From Vibrio tubiashii ATCC 19109 (lineage in GTDB: Bacteria > Pseudomonadota > Gammaproteobacteria > Enterobacterales > Vibrionaceae), in NCBI RefSeq assembly GCF_000772105.1, contig NZ_CP009354.1:2108001-2172000 (forward strand): 64,000 nucleotides of DNA, written 5' to 3'. The position numbers and the translations under genes were made by a program. Shown piece by piece: positions 19,307 to 28,277 of the stretch. Below the pieces are notes generated by a model. That model was not told where the DNA came from. It ran no database searches and was given only the letters and a program-made list of their open reading frames with translations. Within the stretch, counting starts at the first letter, position 1. Every line of letters begins with the position of its first letter.

Positions 19307-20277
19307 TTGCTCCAAGCCTCCCATTCAGAAAAACATGCGCGCTGACGACCATCACCAAATGGCGTCAAGATTGGCGCTTCTTGCTTACAACGATCCATTA
19401 CACGGTGGCAACGCTCTTGGTAAGGGCAGCCTTGTGGTAGACGAAGTAAGTTAGGCGGGTTGCCTGGAATCGTTGGTAGAATTTCACCTTCTGTATCCAG
19501 ACGAGGAATCGCTTTTAGCAGACCTTCAGCGTATGGGTGGCTTGGGTTGTAGAAGATTTCATCGACCGTACCGTATTCCATTGTACGACCAGCGTACATT
19601 ACCAGTACTTTGTCACATGAACCTGCGACCACACCAAGGTCATGAGTAATCATGATAATTGCAGTGTTAAATTCCGATTTCAGCTCGTTAAGTAGATCCA
19701 TGATCTGAGCTTGTACCGTTACGTCTAGCGCCGTTGTCGGCTCATCCGCAATCAACAGTTTTGGACGACACAACAGAGCCATTGCGATCATCACACGCTG
19801 ACGCATACCGCCTGAAAACTCGTGCGGGTACATAGTGATACGCTTACGCGCTTCTGGAATTTTCACCGCTTCAAGCATGCGTACAGATTCTTCGAACGCT
19901 TCCGCTTTACCCATGCCTTTGTGAAGCATAAGTACTTCCATCAACTGATCACTCACCTTCATGTAAGGGTTAAGCGACGTCATTGGGTCTTGGAAGATCA
20001 TTGCGATCTGTTCTGCACGTACTTTGTTGAGTGCTTTTTCTGGAAGGTTAAGAATTTCATTACCTTCGAATTTTGCGCTACCTGAGATAATACCGTTCTT
20101 TGCCAGTAGTCCCATGATAGCGAATACAGTCTGAGATTTACCTGAACCAGATTCACCTACGATACCTAGAGTCTCGCCCTGATTCAGAGAAAAATTTAAA
20201 TCGTTTACTGCGGTGACGATACCATCTTGAGTGGTAAATTCGACACGCAGATCTTTGACATCTAATAAGCTCATCAT
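19303..20277 (-). CDS. oppD: Oligopeptide ABC transporter, ATP-binding protein OppD
   Basis: 324 residues with Walker A GESGSGKS, signature SGGMRQRVMIAMAL, Walker B LLIADEPTTALD, and the C-terminal cysteine extension CPYQERCHRVMDRC. It pairs with OppF as the heterodimeric motor of the oligopeptide importer. Two ATGs in tandem (20277 and 20274) follow an AAGGA; the second has the better spacing. It overlaps oppF by four bases. Confidence 0.95.
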   Translation of the reverse strand: MMSLLDVKDLRVEFTTQDGIVTAVNDLNFSLNQGETLGIVGESGSGKSQTVFAIMGLLAKNGIISGSAKFEGNEILNLPEKALNKVRAEQIAMIFQDPMTSLNPYMKVSDQLMEVLMLHKGMGKAEAFEESVRMLEAVKIPEARKRITMYPHEFSGGMRQRVMIAMALLCRPKLLIADEPTTALDVTVQAQIMDLLNELKSEFNTAIIMITHDLGVVAGSCDKVLVMYAGRTMEYGTVDEIFYNPSHPYAEGLLKAIPRLDTEGEILPTIPGNPPNLLRLPQGCPYQERCHRVMDRCKQEAPILTPFGDGRQRACFSEWEAWSK

Positions 20278-20324
20278 TGCTTCCTTAATCTTTTTTATAG
20301 ATTTTGTAATTTATTGCTTTTTGA

Positions 20325-21227
20325 TTATCTGTCTTTTGGATCCAGCGCATCGCGCAGGCCGTCACCGACATAGTTGAAACAGAAGAGAGTCACAACCATG
20401 AATGCTGCAGGGAATGCGAGCTGCCAGATTGCTACTTCCATTGTCTGAGCACCCTCTTGCAGAAGTGCGCCCCAACTTGTCATCGGCTCCTGAACACCAA
20501 GACCAAGGAATGATAGGAATGATTCAGTCAAAATCATGCTTGGGATTAGAAGCGTTGAGTAAACCGCTACAATACCCAGTACGTTTGGCACGATGTGACG
20601 AGTGATGATTTTCCACTTGCTCACACCACAAACGTGCGCTGCTTCGATAAACTCTTTACTGCGTAAGCTAAGTGTCTGACCACGTACAATACGTGCCATA
20701 TCTAGCCATGCAATCGCACCGATAGCGACGAAGATAAGAATGATGTTACGACCGAAGAAGGTTACTAGTACGATAACTAGGAACATAAACGGTACTGCGT
20801 AAAGGATCTCAAGGATACGCATCATGATTCGGTCTACTTTACCGCCAATGAAGCCAGAAGCTGCACCGTAAAGCGTACCAATCAATACCGCTACAAACGC
20901 ACCCATCACGCCGACCATCAGAGAGATTCGGCCACCAATTAAGGTACGAACGTAAAGGTCACGACCTAAACTATCAGTACCAAACCAGTGCTCTGCGTTT
21001 GGACCAACGTGCATCGCGTACCAGTCAGTATCATCGTAAGTGAATGGCGCAATAGTCGGTAAAACGATTACCGCTAGCGTCATTAAGAATAGGATAAACA
21101 AGCTCACCATCGCCGCTTTGTTACGCATAAAGCGGATACGAGCGTCTTGCCATAGACTGCGACCTTCGATCTCTAAGTTTTCAGAGAACTTTTCAATCGC
21201 TTCTAGGTTTTCTTTTTTCGTTAACAT
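20325..21227 (-). CDS. oppC: Oligopeptide ABC transporter, permease OppC
   Basis: 300 residues. It has an N-terminal cytoplasmic helix (SLWQDARIRFMRNKAA), one membrane segment and then the BPD_transp_1 domain with five segments. The EAA-type coupling loop that contacts the ATPases is EAAHVCGVSKWKIITRHIVPN. The frame is open six bases further upstream through a TTG, but the ATG at 21227 with AGGGACG upstream is the likely start. It follows oppB by 15 bases. Confidence 0.95.
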   Translation of the reverse strand: MLTKKENLEAIEKFSENLEIEGRSLWQDARIRFMRNKAAMVSLFILFLMTLAVIVLPTIAPFTYDDTDWYAMHVGPNAEHWFGTDSLGRDLYVRTLIGGRISLMVGVMGAFVAVLIGTLYGAASGFIGGKVDRIMMRILEILYAVPFMFLVIVLVTFFGRNIILIFVAIGAIAWLDMARIVRGQTLSLRSKEFIEAAHVCGVSKWKIITRHIVPNVLGIVAVYSTLLIPSMILTESFLSFLGLGVQEPMTSWGALLQEGAQTMEVAIWQLAFPAAFMVVTLFCFNYVGDGLRDALDPKDR

Positions 21228-21242
21228 AACCAAACGTCCCTG

Positions 21243-22163
21243 TTAGTAGCGAATTTTCGGGTCAATCATTGCAAGTAGGATATCTACAATCGCGTTGAAT
21301 AGAATGAATAGGAAACCAATCAAGATGGTTACACCCATTACTAGCGAGTAGTCACGGTTAAATGCAGCATTAACGAATAGCTTACCAATACCTGGTAGAC
21401 CGAAGATAGTTTCGATAACAACTGAACCTGTGATGATACCTACGAACGCAGGGCCCATGTATGAAACAACAGGAAGAAGCGCTGGTTTAAGTGCGTGCTT
21501 GATGATGATGTAACGGTAGCTTAGACCTTTCGCACGAGCGGTACGAATAAAGTTACTGTTTAATGTTTCGATCATCGAACCACGAGTGATACGTGCAAAA
21601 GTCGCGACGTAGAGTAGTGACATACCGATTACAGGTAACACTAAATATTTGAAGCCACCGTCATGCCAACCGCCTGCTGGGAATAAGTTCCAGTGCAGGG
21701 AGAATAGATAGATAAGCGCGGGTGCCAATACAAATGATGGCATCACGACCCCTAACATGGCGGTGGACATTATGGTGTAGTCGACCCAGGTATTTTGCTT
21801 CAAGGCAGCAATGGTACCGACCGTGACCCCCATAATGACCGTAAAGACAAACGCGATAAAACCAACTTTAGCCGACACTGGAAGTGCCACCGAGATCAGT
21901 TCGTTTACTGAGTAATCAAGGTACTTAAATGAAGGACCAAAATCACCTTGAATAACGTTTGTTAGGTAAGTGGTGTATTGCTCAAATACTGGCTTATCAA
22001 GCCCGTATTTGGCTTCGATGTTCGCCATAACTTCTGGCGGTAATGGACGCTCGCTCGAGAATGGGTTACCCGGTGCGAAGCGCATAAGAAAGAAAGATAC
22101 GGTGATCAAAACCAACATAGTTGGGATCGCCTCAAATATCCTTTTAGCGATGAATTTAAGCAT
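21243..22163 (-). CDS. oppB: Oligopeptide ABC transporter, permease OppB
   Basis: 306 residues with six membrane segments. It begins MLKFIAKRIFEAIPTMLVL, typical of OppB/DppB, with the FAPGNPF signature of the family and the coupling loop RTARAKGLSYRYIIIKHALK. It partners OppC to form the inner-membrane channel. A 135-base gap with a hairpin separates it from oppA. Confidence 0.95.
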   Translation of the reverse strand: MLKFIAKRIFEAIPTMLVLITVSFFLMRFAPGNPFSSERPLPPEVMANIEAKYGLDKPVFEQYTTYLTNVIQGDFGPSFKYLDYSVNELISVALPVSAKVGFIAFVFTVIMGVTVGTIAALKQNTWVDYTIMSTAMLGVVMPSFVLAPALIYLFSLHWNLFPAGGWHDGGFKYLVLPVIGMSLLYVATFARITRGSMIETLNSNFIRTARAKGLSYRYIIIKHALKPALLPVVSYMGPAFVGIITGSVVIETIFGLPGIGKLFVNAAFNRDYSLVMGVTILIGFLFILFNAIVDILLAMIDPKIRY

Positions 22164-22241
22164 AAACTCACTCTTTCAGTCTGTGACAATTAAAAATTAA
22201 GAATCAATCAAATTTCTACGAATTTAGATTGTATAAAGGCA

Positions 22242-22265
22242 CTGCATGTAATTTCTCACATGCAG
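22242..22265 (-). terminator. Hairpin between oppA and oppB (partial terminator or mRNA-stabilising stem)
   Basis: CTGCATGT (22242-22249) pairs with ACATGCAG (22258-22265) around an eight-base loop. On the minus strand only a few Ts follow, so it may attenuate or protect the abundant oppA message rather than end transcription. Confidence 0.6.
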
Positions 22266-22298
22266 GCCAATATTTTTATAGTTCTATCAGTTCAAGAT

Positions 22299-23969
22299 TT
22301 ACTTGATGATGTATAGATCTTTAGAGTAGATCTTCTCTTCTGGGTTGTTTGCTGGGAAGCCTCCAACCTTAGGAGAAAGTAGACGTGATTTCACGTACTG
22401 GTAGATAGGTGCGATAGGCATGTCTTTCGCTAGTAGCTTCTCAGCTTCTAGGTACAGCGCTTGACGCTCTTCTTCTGACTGAGCGGCAATCGCTTTAGTC
22501 ATGATCTCGTCGTAAGCTTTGCTGTCGTAGTGAATACCGCCAGTCGTGTTGTTACTCTTCATTAGAGTTAGGAATGAAGATGCTTCGTTGTAGTCACCAC
22601 ACCAGCCGGCACGTGCCACTTCGAAGTCGCCTGAATCTTTAGTAGATAGGTATGTTTTCCACTCTTGGTTTTCTAGAGTAACGTCTAGGCCAAGTGTCTT
22701 CTTCCACATAGAACCTAGTGCTACAGCAACTTTCTTGTGGTTCTCAGATGTGTTGTAAAGAAGGTTAAACTTAAGTGGGTTGTCTGAACCGAAACCTGCT
22801 TCTTCAAGAAGACGAGCTGCTTCTGCATCACGCTCAGCTTGAGTCATTTGACCGTAAGCAGGCATTTCTGGATTGAATCCAGCTGTGATTTCAGGCGTTA
22901 GGAAGTAAGCTGGTTTTTGGCCTTGCGCTAGGATAGCGTCAGTAACGATGTTACGGTCGATTGCGTAAGAGATCGCCTTACGTACACGAACGTCATCAAA
23001 TGGCGCTTTCTTAGTATTGAAGATGTAATAGTAAGTACATAGGTTGCCCGTTACCGATACTTCTTCTGGATGCTCTTTCTTAAGACGCTTGAAGTGCTCA
23101 ACAGGTAGTTCGTAAGAGATATCGATTTCGCCTGCTAAGAAACGGTTCATTTCCGCTACCTGGTTTTCGATAGGTAGGAAAGTTACTTTGTTTAGCTTGG
23201 TGTTTGCGTTATCCCAGTACTGCTCGTTACGCTTAAGTACTAGACGCTCGTTAACAACCCAGTTGTCGACAACGAATGCACCGTTACCAACGAAGTTTTC
23301 TGGCTTAGTCCACTGGTCACCGAACTTCTCAACTGTCGCTTTATGAACAGGTTTCACTGTTGTGTGACCCATCATCATTACGAAGTAAGGAACAGCTGCG
23401 TCTAGTTCAACAACTAGAGTGTGGTCATCAACGGCTTTAACACCTAGCTCGCTCTTGTCTTTCTTGCCTGCGATGATGTCTTTCGCGTTCGCCATCTTGG
23501 TGTATTCCATGTACCAAGAGTATGGAGAAGCCGTATTTGGATCAACTGCGCGCTGGAAGCTGTATACGAAATCGCCAGCAGTTACAGGATCGCCGTTAGA
23601 CCACTTTGCGTCTTTACGTAGGTGGAAGGTAAATGTTTTGTTGTCTGTTGTTTCCCAAGACTCTGCAACACCAGGGATAGTGTTACCGTCAGCATCTTGG
23701 TTCACTAGGCCTTCTAGAAGATCACGAATTACGTGAGACTCTGGTACACCTTGAGATTTGTGCGGGTCGATTGTCGCAACTTCAGTACCGTTACCACGAA
23801 CAATTTCTTGTACGTCAGCAAGTTCTGTTTTCTGAGAGTCTGATTTAGCTTCAGGAGCAGGTGCTGGCTGTGCAGCTTGCTTTTCTTCTGGTTTGTCGCC
23901 ACAACCAGTTAAAGCTAAAGAAAGGCCCGCGCCTATAAATAGAGCGCGTGTGATTTTGTTCTTATACAT
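22299..23969 (-). CDS. oppA: Oligopeptide-binding lipoprotein OppA
   Basis: A 556-residue SBP_bac_5 protein. It has a lipoprotein signal ending LSLALTGC, then an Ala/Pro/Glu/Lys linker, then the peptide-binding fold (EIVRGNGTEVATIDPHKSQG at the start, WKTYLSTKDSGDFEVARAGW later). It captures peptides for OppBCDF. The ATG at 23969 is chosen over a 43-codon upstream extension because TTGGAG lies eight bases before it and the lipoprotein signal begins there. Many Gram-negative OppA proteins are soluble, so the lipobox is a notable variant. Confidence 0.95.
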   Translation of the reverse strand: MYKNKITRALFIGAGLSLALTGCGDKPEEKQAAQPAPAPEAKSDSQKTELADVQEIVRGNGTEVATIDPHKSQGVPESHVIRDLLEGLVNQDADGNTIPGVAESWETTDNKTFTFHLRKDAKWSNGDPVTAGDFVYSFQRAVDPNTASPYSWYMEYTKMANAKDIIAGKKDKSELGVKAVDDHTLVVELDAAVPYFVMMMGHTTVKPVHKATVEKFGDQWTKPENFVGNGAFVVDNWVVNERLVLKRNEQYWDNANTKLNKVTFLPIENQVAEMNRFLAGEIDISYELPVEHFKRLKKEHPEEVSVTGNLCTYYYIFNTKKAPFDDVRVRKAISYAIDRNIVTDAILAQGQKPAYFLTPEITAGFNPEMPAYGQMTQAERDAEAARLLEEAGFGSDNPLKFNLLYNTSENHKKVAVALGSMWKKTLGLDVTLENQEWKTYLSTKDSGDFEVARAGWCGDYNEASSFLTLMKSNNTTGGIHYDSKAYDEIMTKAIAAQSEEERQALYLEAEKLLAKDMPIAPIYQYVKSRLLSPKVGGFPANNPEEKIYSKDLYIIK

Positions 23970-24587
23970 GCGTAAAACTCCAAGTTTTTCATTTGCATCC
24001 ATGACTTCTTTGTACAGTACTAGAACGGACAGTGATTTAGATCTGTTTAGCTCAATTTTTAAGCATAAAAATCTAAAACCGTACAAAGATTGCGGCACAC
24101 AGTATCAATCATTGAAGTAATTTGCCATAAAAATGTAGCAAAAAATCGTATAATTCCACGGTTACTTCAACAAAATGGTAAAAAACACCAGTAAAGACAA
24201 AATAGTCAGTTAATTAACTTATATTTCCCTCAACCAGCAGACTGAAGTGCCAAATTATCTAATAAGACACCATTTTTTAGCATCTTATGCTAGATATTGT
24301 GCGGAAAAATTAACAAAAGTAATGTAATCTAGCTAACAGTTAGCTACATTCATCTCCGAAAAAACGGCGTTCTGTGAACTTAGTCACTCAGGTGCACTTA
24401 AATAGCGATCTTCTCCCCAAAACAAAGCATGTCTGCAACAAATTTCTATCCAGAAACTCATTGAGACACACTATCTAAATCACCATTCCCACAAGCCTTT
24501 AGATTTTTTTAGTGTTAAACATTTGTAAATAACCCCTTATTCGCTCGATATATCAGGTCAATTTGAGCAACTAAACGGGTATCTCCT
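23970..24587. promoter_or_regulatory. Divergent oppA-volA region with palindromes
   Basis: 618 bases without a supported gene. It carries the oppA promoter (minus strand) and the volA promoter (plus strand). Visible elements are a hairpin AGCAT-CTT-ATGCT near 24278-24290 and a perfect palindrome TAGCTAAC-A-GTTAGCTA (24330-24346). A CRP-like site is listed separately. AGGTCAATTTGA near 24555 resembles half a FadR site only weakly. Confidence 0.5.
24370..24391 (+). promoter_or_regulatory. Candidate CRP (cAMP receptor protein) binding site upstream of volA
   Basis: The core TGTGA-ACTTAG-TCACT matches nine of ten conserved bases of the TGTGA-N6-TCACA consensus. It is about 200 bases before the volA start. 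CRP control of lipid-scavenging genes is plausible but not shown. Confidence 0.55.
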
Positions 24588-26897
24588 ATGAGAGGATTTC
24601 ATTCTCTATCTTTAGCTATTTCGGCTATCACACTACTTAGCGGGTGTGGGAGCGAGGAAAGCACTTCTGATAATATCGCTGTAGAAGTACCTTTTTCGTT
24701 GAGTAGCATTCCTATGCCGAATGACGGTTATGGCTATGATGCTGACGGGACAATCTCTTTGCCGGGTGAACCTTCTTCACCCAATGCATATTCAACCAAC
24801 GCTGAATATGACGCTTATTACCAAAATTTCGAGACCAGTTTCGCCGCTGTTGACGGTTGGGGCTTGTGTGTCGAACCGATTGAGATTCCGCTTAGCAGCG
24901 TAGGTTCTGAGCAGGTTATTGCTCTAGAACCAACGTCTCTGCAAGGAAACGTTGTGCTCATCGACGGGACAACTAGGCAAGAGGTTCCAAATACCAAACT
25001 ATCTAGTGATGGTCGCAAACTCATCATCGAATGCGGCGCTGCTCTTCAACCAGGGACGGAGTATTTCATTGCCGTCTCGAACGGCGTAATGACAGTAGAA
25101 GGCTTTCATCTACAATCATCGCCAGCCTTTGGACAACTTTTAAGTGCAGACCCCAATGAGCTAGATGAGCAACAACGTAATCTCCAACAGAAGACAAAAA
25201 ACGCCGTTTCTGCGTATAGTGACTTAGGTAAGCCGAACGAAGTCGTATACGCCTCTACATTCACTACTCAAAATAGTTATTCCGTCATCGACAATATTGT
25301 CCAACAAACAATATCTGATCCAACAAATCCACCGACACTTGACCTGACGAATATTGAAGTCACTGAGGTCAACTCTTCTCGTCCAAGTAAAGCTTATGTC
25401 ATCGTTTCTGGCGCGACACTAGAGACAAACAATTACCTTCCTTTTACACAAAACATCGCCGATAGGGAAAAATGTTTGTTGGACAGTTACGACCCAATAG
25501 CAAACTGCCCGTCAATGTACAATTGGACAACAGGTGAAAATGGAGAACACCTAACCCACTCTTTCTTCAGTAATCAAGGAAAAATAGCCAAGTATAATGA
25601 TTCGACTACCACTATCCCTGTCGATTTTTACTTACCTTACATTTTCGGAACTACAGATTCAAAAGCCGGAGCCAGAAAATTCATTAAAGATACAACCAAC
25701 CCATCGGTTATCTTTATCCATGGCGTTACTGGTGACAAAGAGTCCGCTTCACTGGTTGCTAAGGAATATGTTACAGACGGAAAGGAATACATATTTACAG
25801 CAATAGATATGCCTTATCATGGGGCTAGAATTGTCTGTGATAGTTCGAATTATAGTGATGAAACAACACTAAAATACTGCGATAGCGGAAAACCCATTAG
25901 TGCTCGTGCAGACAAGTCTTACTTCATCAATATCACTTCCCCTCTAACACTACGATCTAACCTTCACCAATCTGTTAGTGACTTTATTGGCTTAAGATGG
26001 GCGCTTAATTTCGGCAATGATAGAGCTGATAGAGAGGTACATTTAATTGGAGTCTCTCTTGGAGGCATCATGTCCGTAATGACCACTGAGGCAACTTATA
26101 AGCCGGAATCACCAATTGCCCAACCAATAGAAGGCTTGGCCTTAGCTACCTCCAGCTACGTTGTACCAGGCCAGGGACTAGTAAACCTTACATTATCTTC
26201 TCTCACTCTAGGTTCCGAAATGGAAACCTCAGTGAAGAAGTCAGCTGACGTGCAAAGGGCAATCGCCGAAACTCTATTGCCAAGCATATGTTACGAAGGT
26301 GTAAGTAACGAAACTTGTATCACCTCACTTCAAACTCATAGTGCGGAACTAGAAGACAGTATTGAGATGTTGGAGAACGAAATCTATTCAGCCCTAATCC
26401 CTATTTTAAAGCAAGGCGTCCAACAAACTATTGATGGTTCGGATCCAGCAGGAAAAGTTTCAAGACAAGTACAAGCTCAGCAACCAACCCTCCTTATTGA
26501 AGCTGTTGGTGACTGCGGAGAAACCTGTGAAATCGGAGAGTATATGCCCGACACCGTAGTACCGAATAATGCAGAAAATAATGTCATGACAGGGACGGAC
26601 CCATTAATCCATGCGCTAGAGCTAAATGACATAACTAGTTCCACAACAGATGCTCCAATCAGAGGAGTAATCAGAGCGACCGTTGGTGGTCATGGAACAT
26701 TTCTCTTCCCTTACGAGGGACCAATGGATGAAACAGGATTACCGTCTCAAGACCCGAAACATATGGAAGCAGGAAACAATTCACGCATAACTCAACAAGA
26801 GGCGGTTCGTAATATGGTCGCAACCAACGCGCGAGCAATTTACCTTGACTCTGACGACCTGATAAACATTGAAGATGAAACCGACGAGGCACAATAA
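24588..26897 (+). CDS. volA: VolA-type surface-exposed (lyso)phospholipase lipoprotein
   Basis: A 769-residue lipoprotein with lipobox LLSGC near residue 20, followed by a Ser/Glu/Asp-rich linker and an alpha/beta-hydrolase domain. The oxyanion region is VIFIHGVTGDKESA and the nucleophile elbow is GVSLGG (Ser490). The C-terminal catalytic His is probably in VGGHGTFLFP. In V. cholerae VolA sits on the outer face of the outer membrane and releases fatty acids from lysophosphatidylcholine for the adjacent FadL. The same pairing occurs here, with the stop codon overlapping the fadL ATG by one base (TAATG). The internal part has lower GC than its neighbours. Confidence 0.88.
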   Translation: MRGFHSLSLAISAITLLSGCGSEESTSDNIAVEVPFSLSSIPMPNDGYGYDADGTISLPGEPSSPNAYSTNAEYDAYYQNFETSFAAVDGWGLCVEPIEIPLSSVGSEQVIALEPTSLQGNVVLIDGTTRQEVPNTKLSSDGRKLIIECGAALQPGTEYFIAVSNGVMTVEGFHLQSSPAFGQLLSADPNELDEQQRNLQQKTKNAVSAYSDLGKPNEVVYASTFTTQNSYSVIDNIVQQTISDPTNPPTLDLTNIEVTEVNSSRPSKAYVIVSGATLETNNYLPFTQNIADREKCLLDSYDPIANCPSMYNWTTGENGEHLTHSFFSNQGKIAKYNDSTTTIPVDFYLPYIFGTTDSKAGARKFIKDTTNPSVIFIHGVTGDKESASLVAKEYVTDGKEYIFTAIDMPYHGARIVCDSSNYSDETTLKYCDSGKPISARADKSYFINITSPLTLRSNLHQSVSDFIGLRWALNFGNDRADREVHLIGVSLGGIMSVMTTEATYKPESPIAQPIEGLALATSSYVVPGQGLVNLTLSSLTLGSEMETSVKKSADVQRAIAETLLPSICYEGVSNETCITSLQTHSAELEDSIEMLENEIYSALIPILKQGVQQTIDGSDPAGKVSRQVQAQQPTLLIEAVGDCGETCEIGEYMPDTVVPNNAENNVMTGTDPLIHALELNDITSSTTDAPIRGVIRATVGGHGTFLFPYEGPMDETGLPSQDPKHMEAGNNSRITQQEAVRNMVATNARAIYLDSDDLINIEDETDEAQ

Positions 26898-28105
26898 TGA
26901 AAAAGACAATCCTTAGTCTTAGCGTTGCTACAGCTATTCAGGCACACGCCGCAGGCTTTCAACTTAATGCGCAATCGGCGACGGGTTTAGGTCGTGCATT
27001 CGCTGGAGACGCGATTATTGCAGACAACGCTGCCGTGGTATCAAAAAACGCGGCGGCGATGAGTCTAATCGACCAACCGATGATATCAGTGGGTGCAGTG
27101 AACATAGCTAGCCAAGTTGAGTTTAGTGATATGCGTTACACAACGCCAAACACAGTCACTCAATCGCTCGATGACACAACTCTCGACAACAATACCTTAG
27201 TACCCAACGCGAATATGGTGTTTCCGATAGAAGGAACCCCTTGGACGCTTGGCGCTACCGTACATTCAAACTTTGGTACCGACGTTGAATTTGAACAGGA
27301 GTTTGCCGCGCCAATCTTTGGCGGCAAAACTTACTTAAGTAGCATCAATGCGGGCTTTTCCGCTAGCTATCAAATTGATGATGCATGGTCAATCGGTGGC
27401 GGTCTCGATATTATCTATGGAGAGGGCGATATCGCGCGTAAGCACAACAACGCGCCACTGCTATCTATTGATGCTGACGGATTTGGTTTGGGATTCAATC
27501 TGGGGGTGGCTTATGTCCTCGATGAAAACAACCGCTTTGGTTTATCTTATCGCTACAGCCCCGAACTTAGAGCTGAAGGCCAAGTCTACCAAGCGGGAGA
27601 AGGCCAAGGATTAACTGACAGTTTAGACATACCGCTGCCCGATATCATTGAGTTTTCTGGTTATCACCGACTCAATCCTAAATGGGCAGCACACTACAGC
27701 TTGCAGTATGTCGCTTGGTCTGAATTTGATAGCTTGACCTCAGAAAGTTACGCAACATCAATTAAAGACTACCAATGGCAAGATGCCGGACACGTTTCAG
27801 TTGGTGTTACTCACTATCTGAATCACTCTATCGAGCTAAGAGCGGGCTATATGTATGACTTGTCACCCGTAGATCAAATCAGTTCGCTGTCGATTCCTGA
27901 TACTGACAGACATTGGTTTACCTTTGGTGGCACTTATAAAGCAACCGAAAACTTAAGCGTCGATTTAGCGTTAGGCTACTTAACAGGTGAACAAACGACG
28001 ATTAATGAATCACAGGTTCTTGCTAACCCAGAACCTTTCAATGTTGTTTCTACCGTCAACACTAGCGCTTGGTTAGCAGGTCTTCAGCTTAACTACGCTT
28101 TCTAA
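26897..28105 (+). CDS. fadL: Outer membrane long-chain fatty acid transporter FadL family
   Basis: A 402-residue beta-barrel. A signal peptide ends AHA just before AGFQLNAQSATGLGRAFAGDA, the N-terminal FadL hatch region, and the protein ends in an aromatic residue (LQLNYAF) as barrels do. It takes up long-chain fatty acids across the outer membrane. It is translationally coupled to volA. It belongs to the shorter FadL type (E. coli 446 residues), one of several FadL paralogues usual in vibrios. Confidence 0.92.
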   Translation: MKKTILSLSVATAIQAHAAGFQLNAQSATGLGRAFAGDAIIADNAAVVSKNAAAMSLIDQPMISVGAVNIASQVEFSDMRYTTPNTVTQSLDDTTLDNNTLVPNANMVFPIEGTPWTLGATVHSNFGTDVEFEQEFAAPIFGGKTYLSSINAGFSASYQIDDAWSIGGGLDIIYGEGDIARKHNNAPLLSIDADGFGLGFNLGVAYVLDENNRFGLSYRYSPELRAEGQVYQAGEGQGLTDSLDIPLPDIIEFSGYHRLNPKWAAHYSLQYVAWSEFDSLTSESYATSIKDYQWQDAGHVSVGVTHYLNHSIELRAGYMYDLSPVDQISSLSIPDTDRHWFTFGGTYKATENLSVDLALGYLTGEQTTINESQVLANPEPFNVVSTVNTSAWLAGLQLNYAF

Positions 28106-28121
28106 ATTTTCCTACGTAAAG

Positions 28122-28152
28122 AAACGGCCTTCTGACTCGGAAGGCCGTTTAT
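28122..28152 (+). terminator. Rho-independent terminator after volA-fadL
   Basis: The eleven-base stem AAACGGCCTTC (28122-28132) pairs with GAAGGCCGTTT (28140-28150). The tail is short in Ts. Confidence 0.85.
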
Positions 28153-28194
28153 TATCAATCAGTTCCGAATCTCGCGCACAATTCTCAATGTAAC

Positions 28195-28219
28195 AATGAC
28201 ACTTCGTGGAACTGTCATT
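28195..28219. promoter_or_regulatory. Candidate operator palindrome upstream of the NHL-repeat gene
   Basis: AATGACA (28195-28201) and TGTCATT (28213-28219) form a perfect seven-base inverted repeat with 11-base spacing, about 60 bases before the start of the next gene. The regulator is unknown. Confidence 0.45.
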
Positions 28220-28277
28220 TAAGCCTGCTACATTTATACATCTAATTACATATATATTAACGTCATAAAGGCTTATT

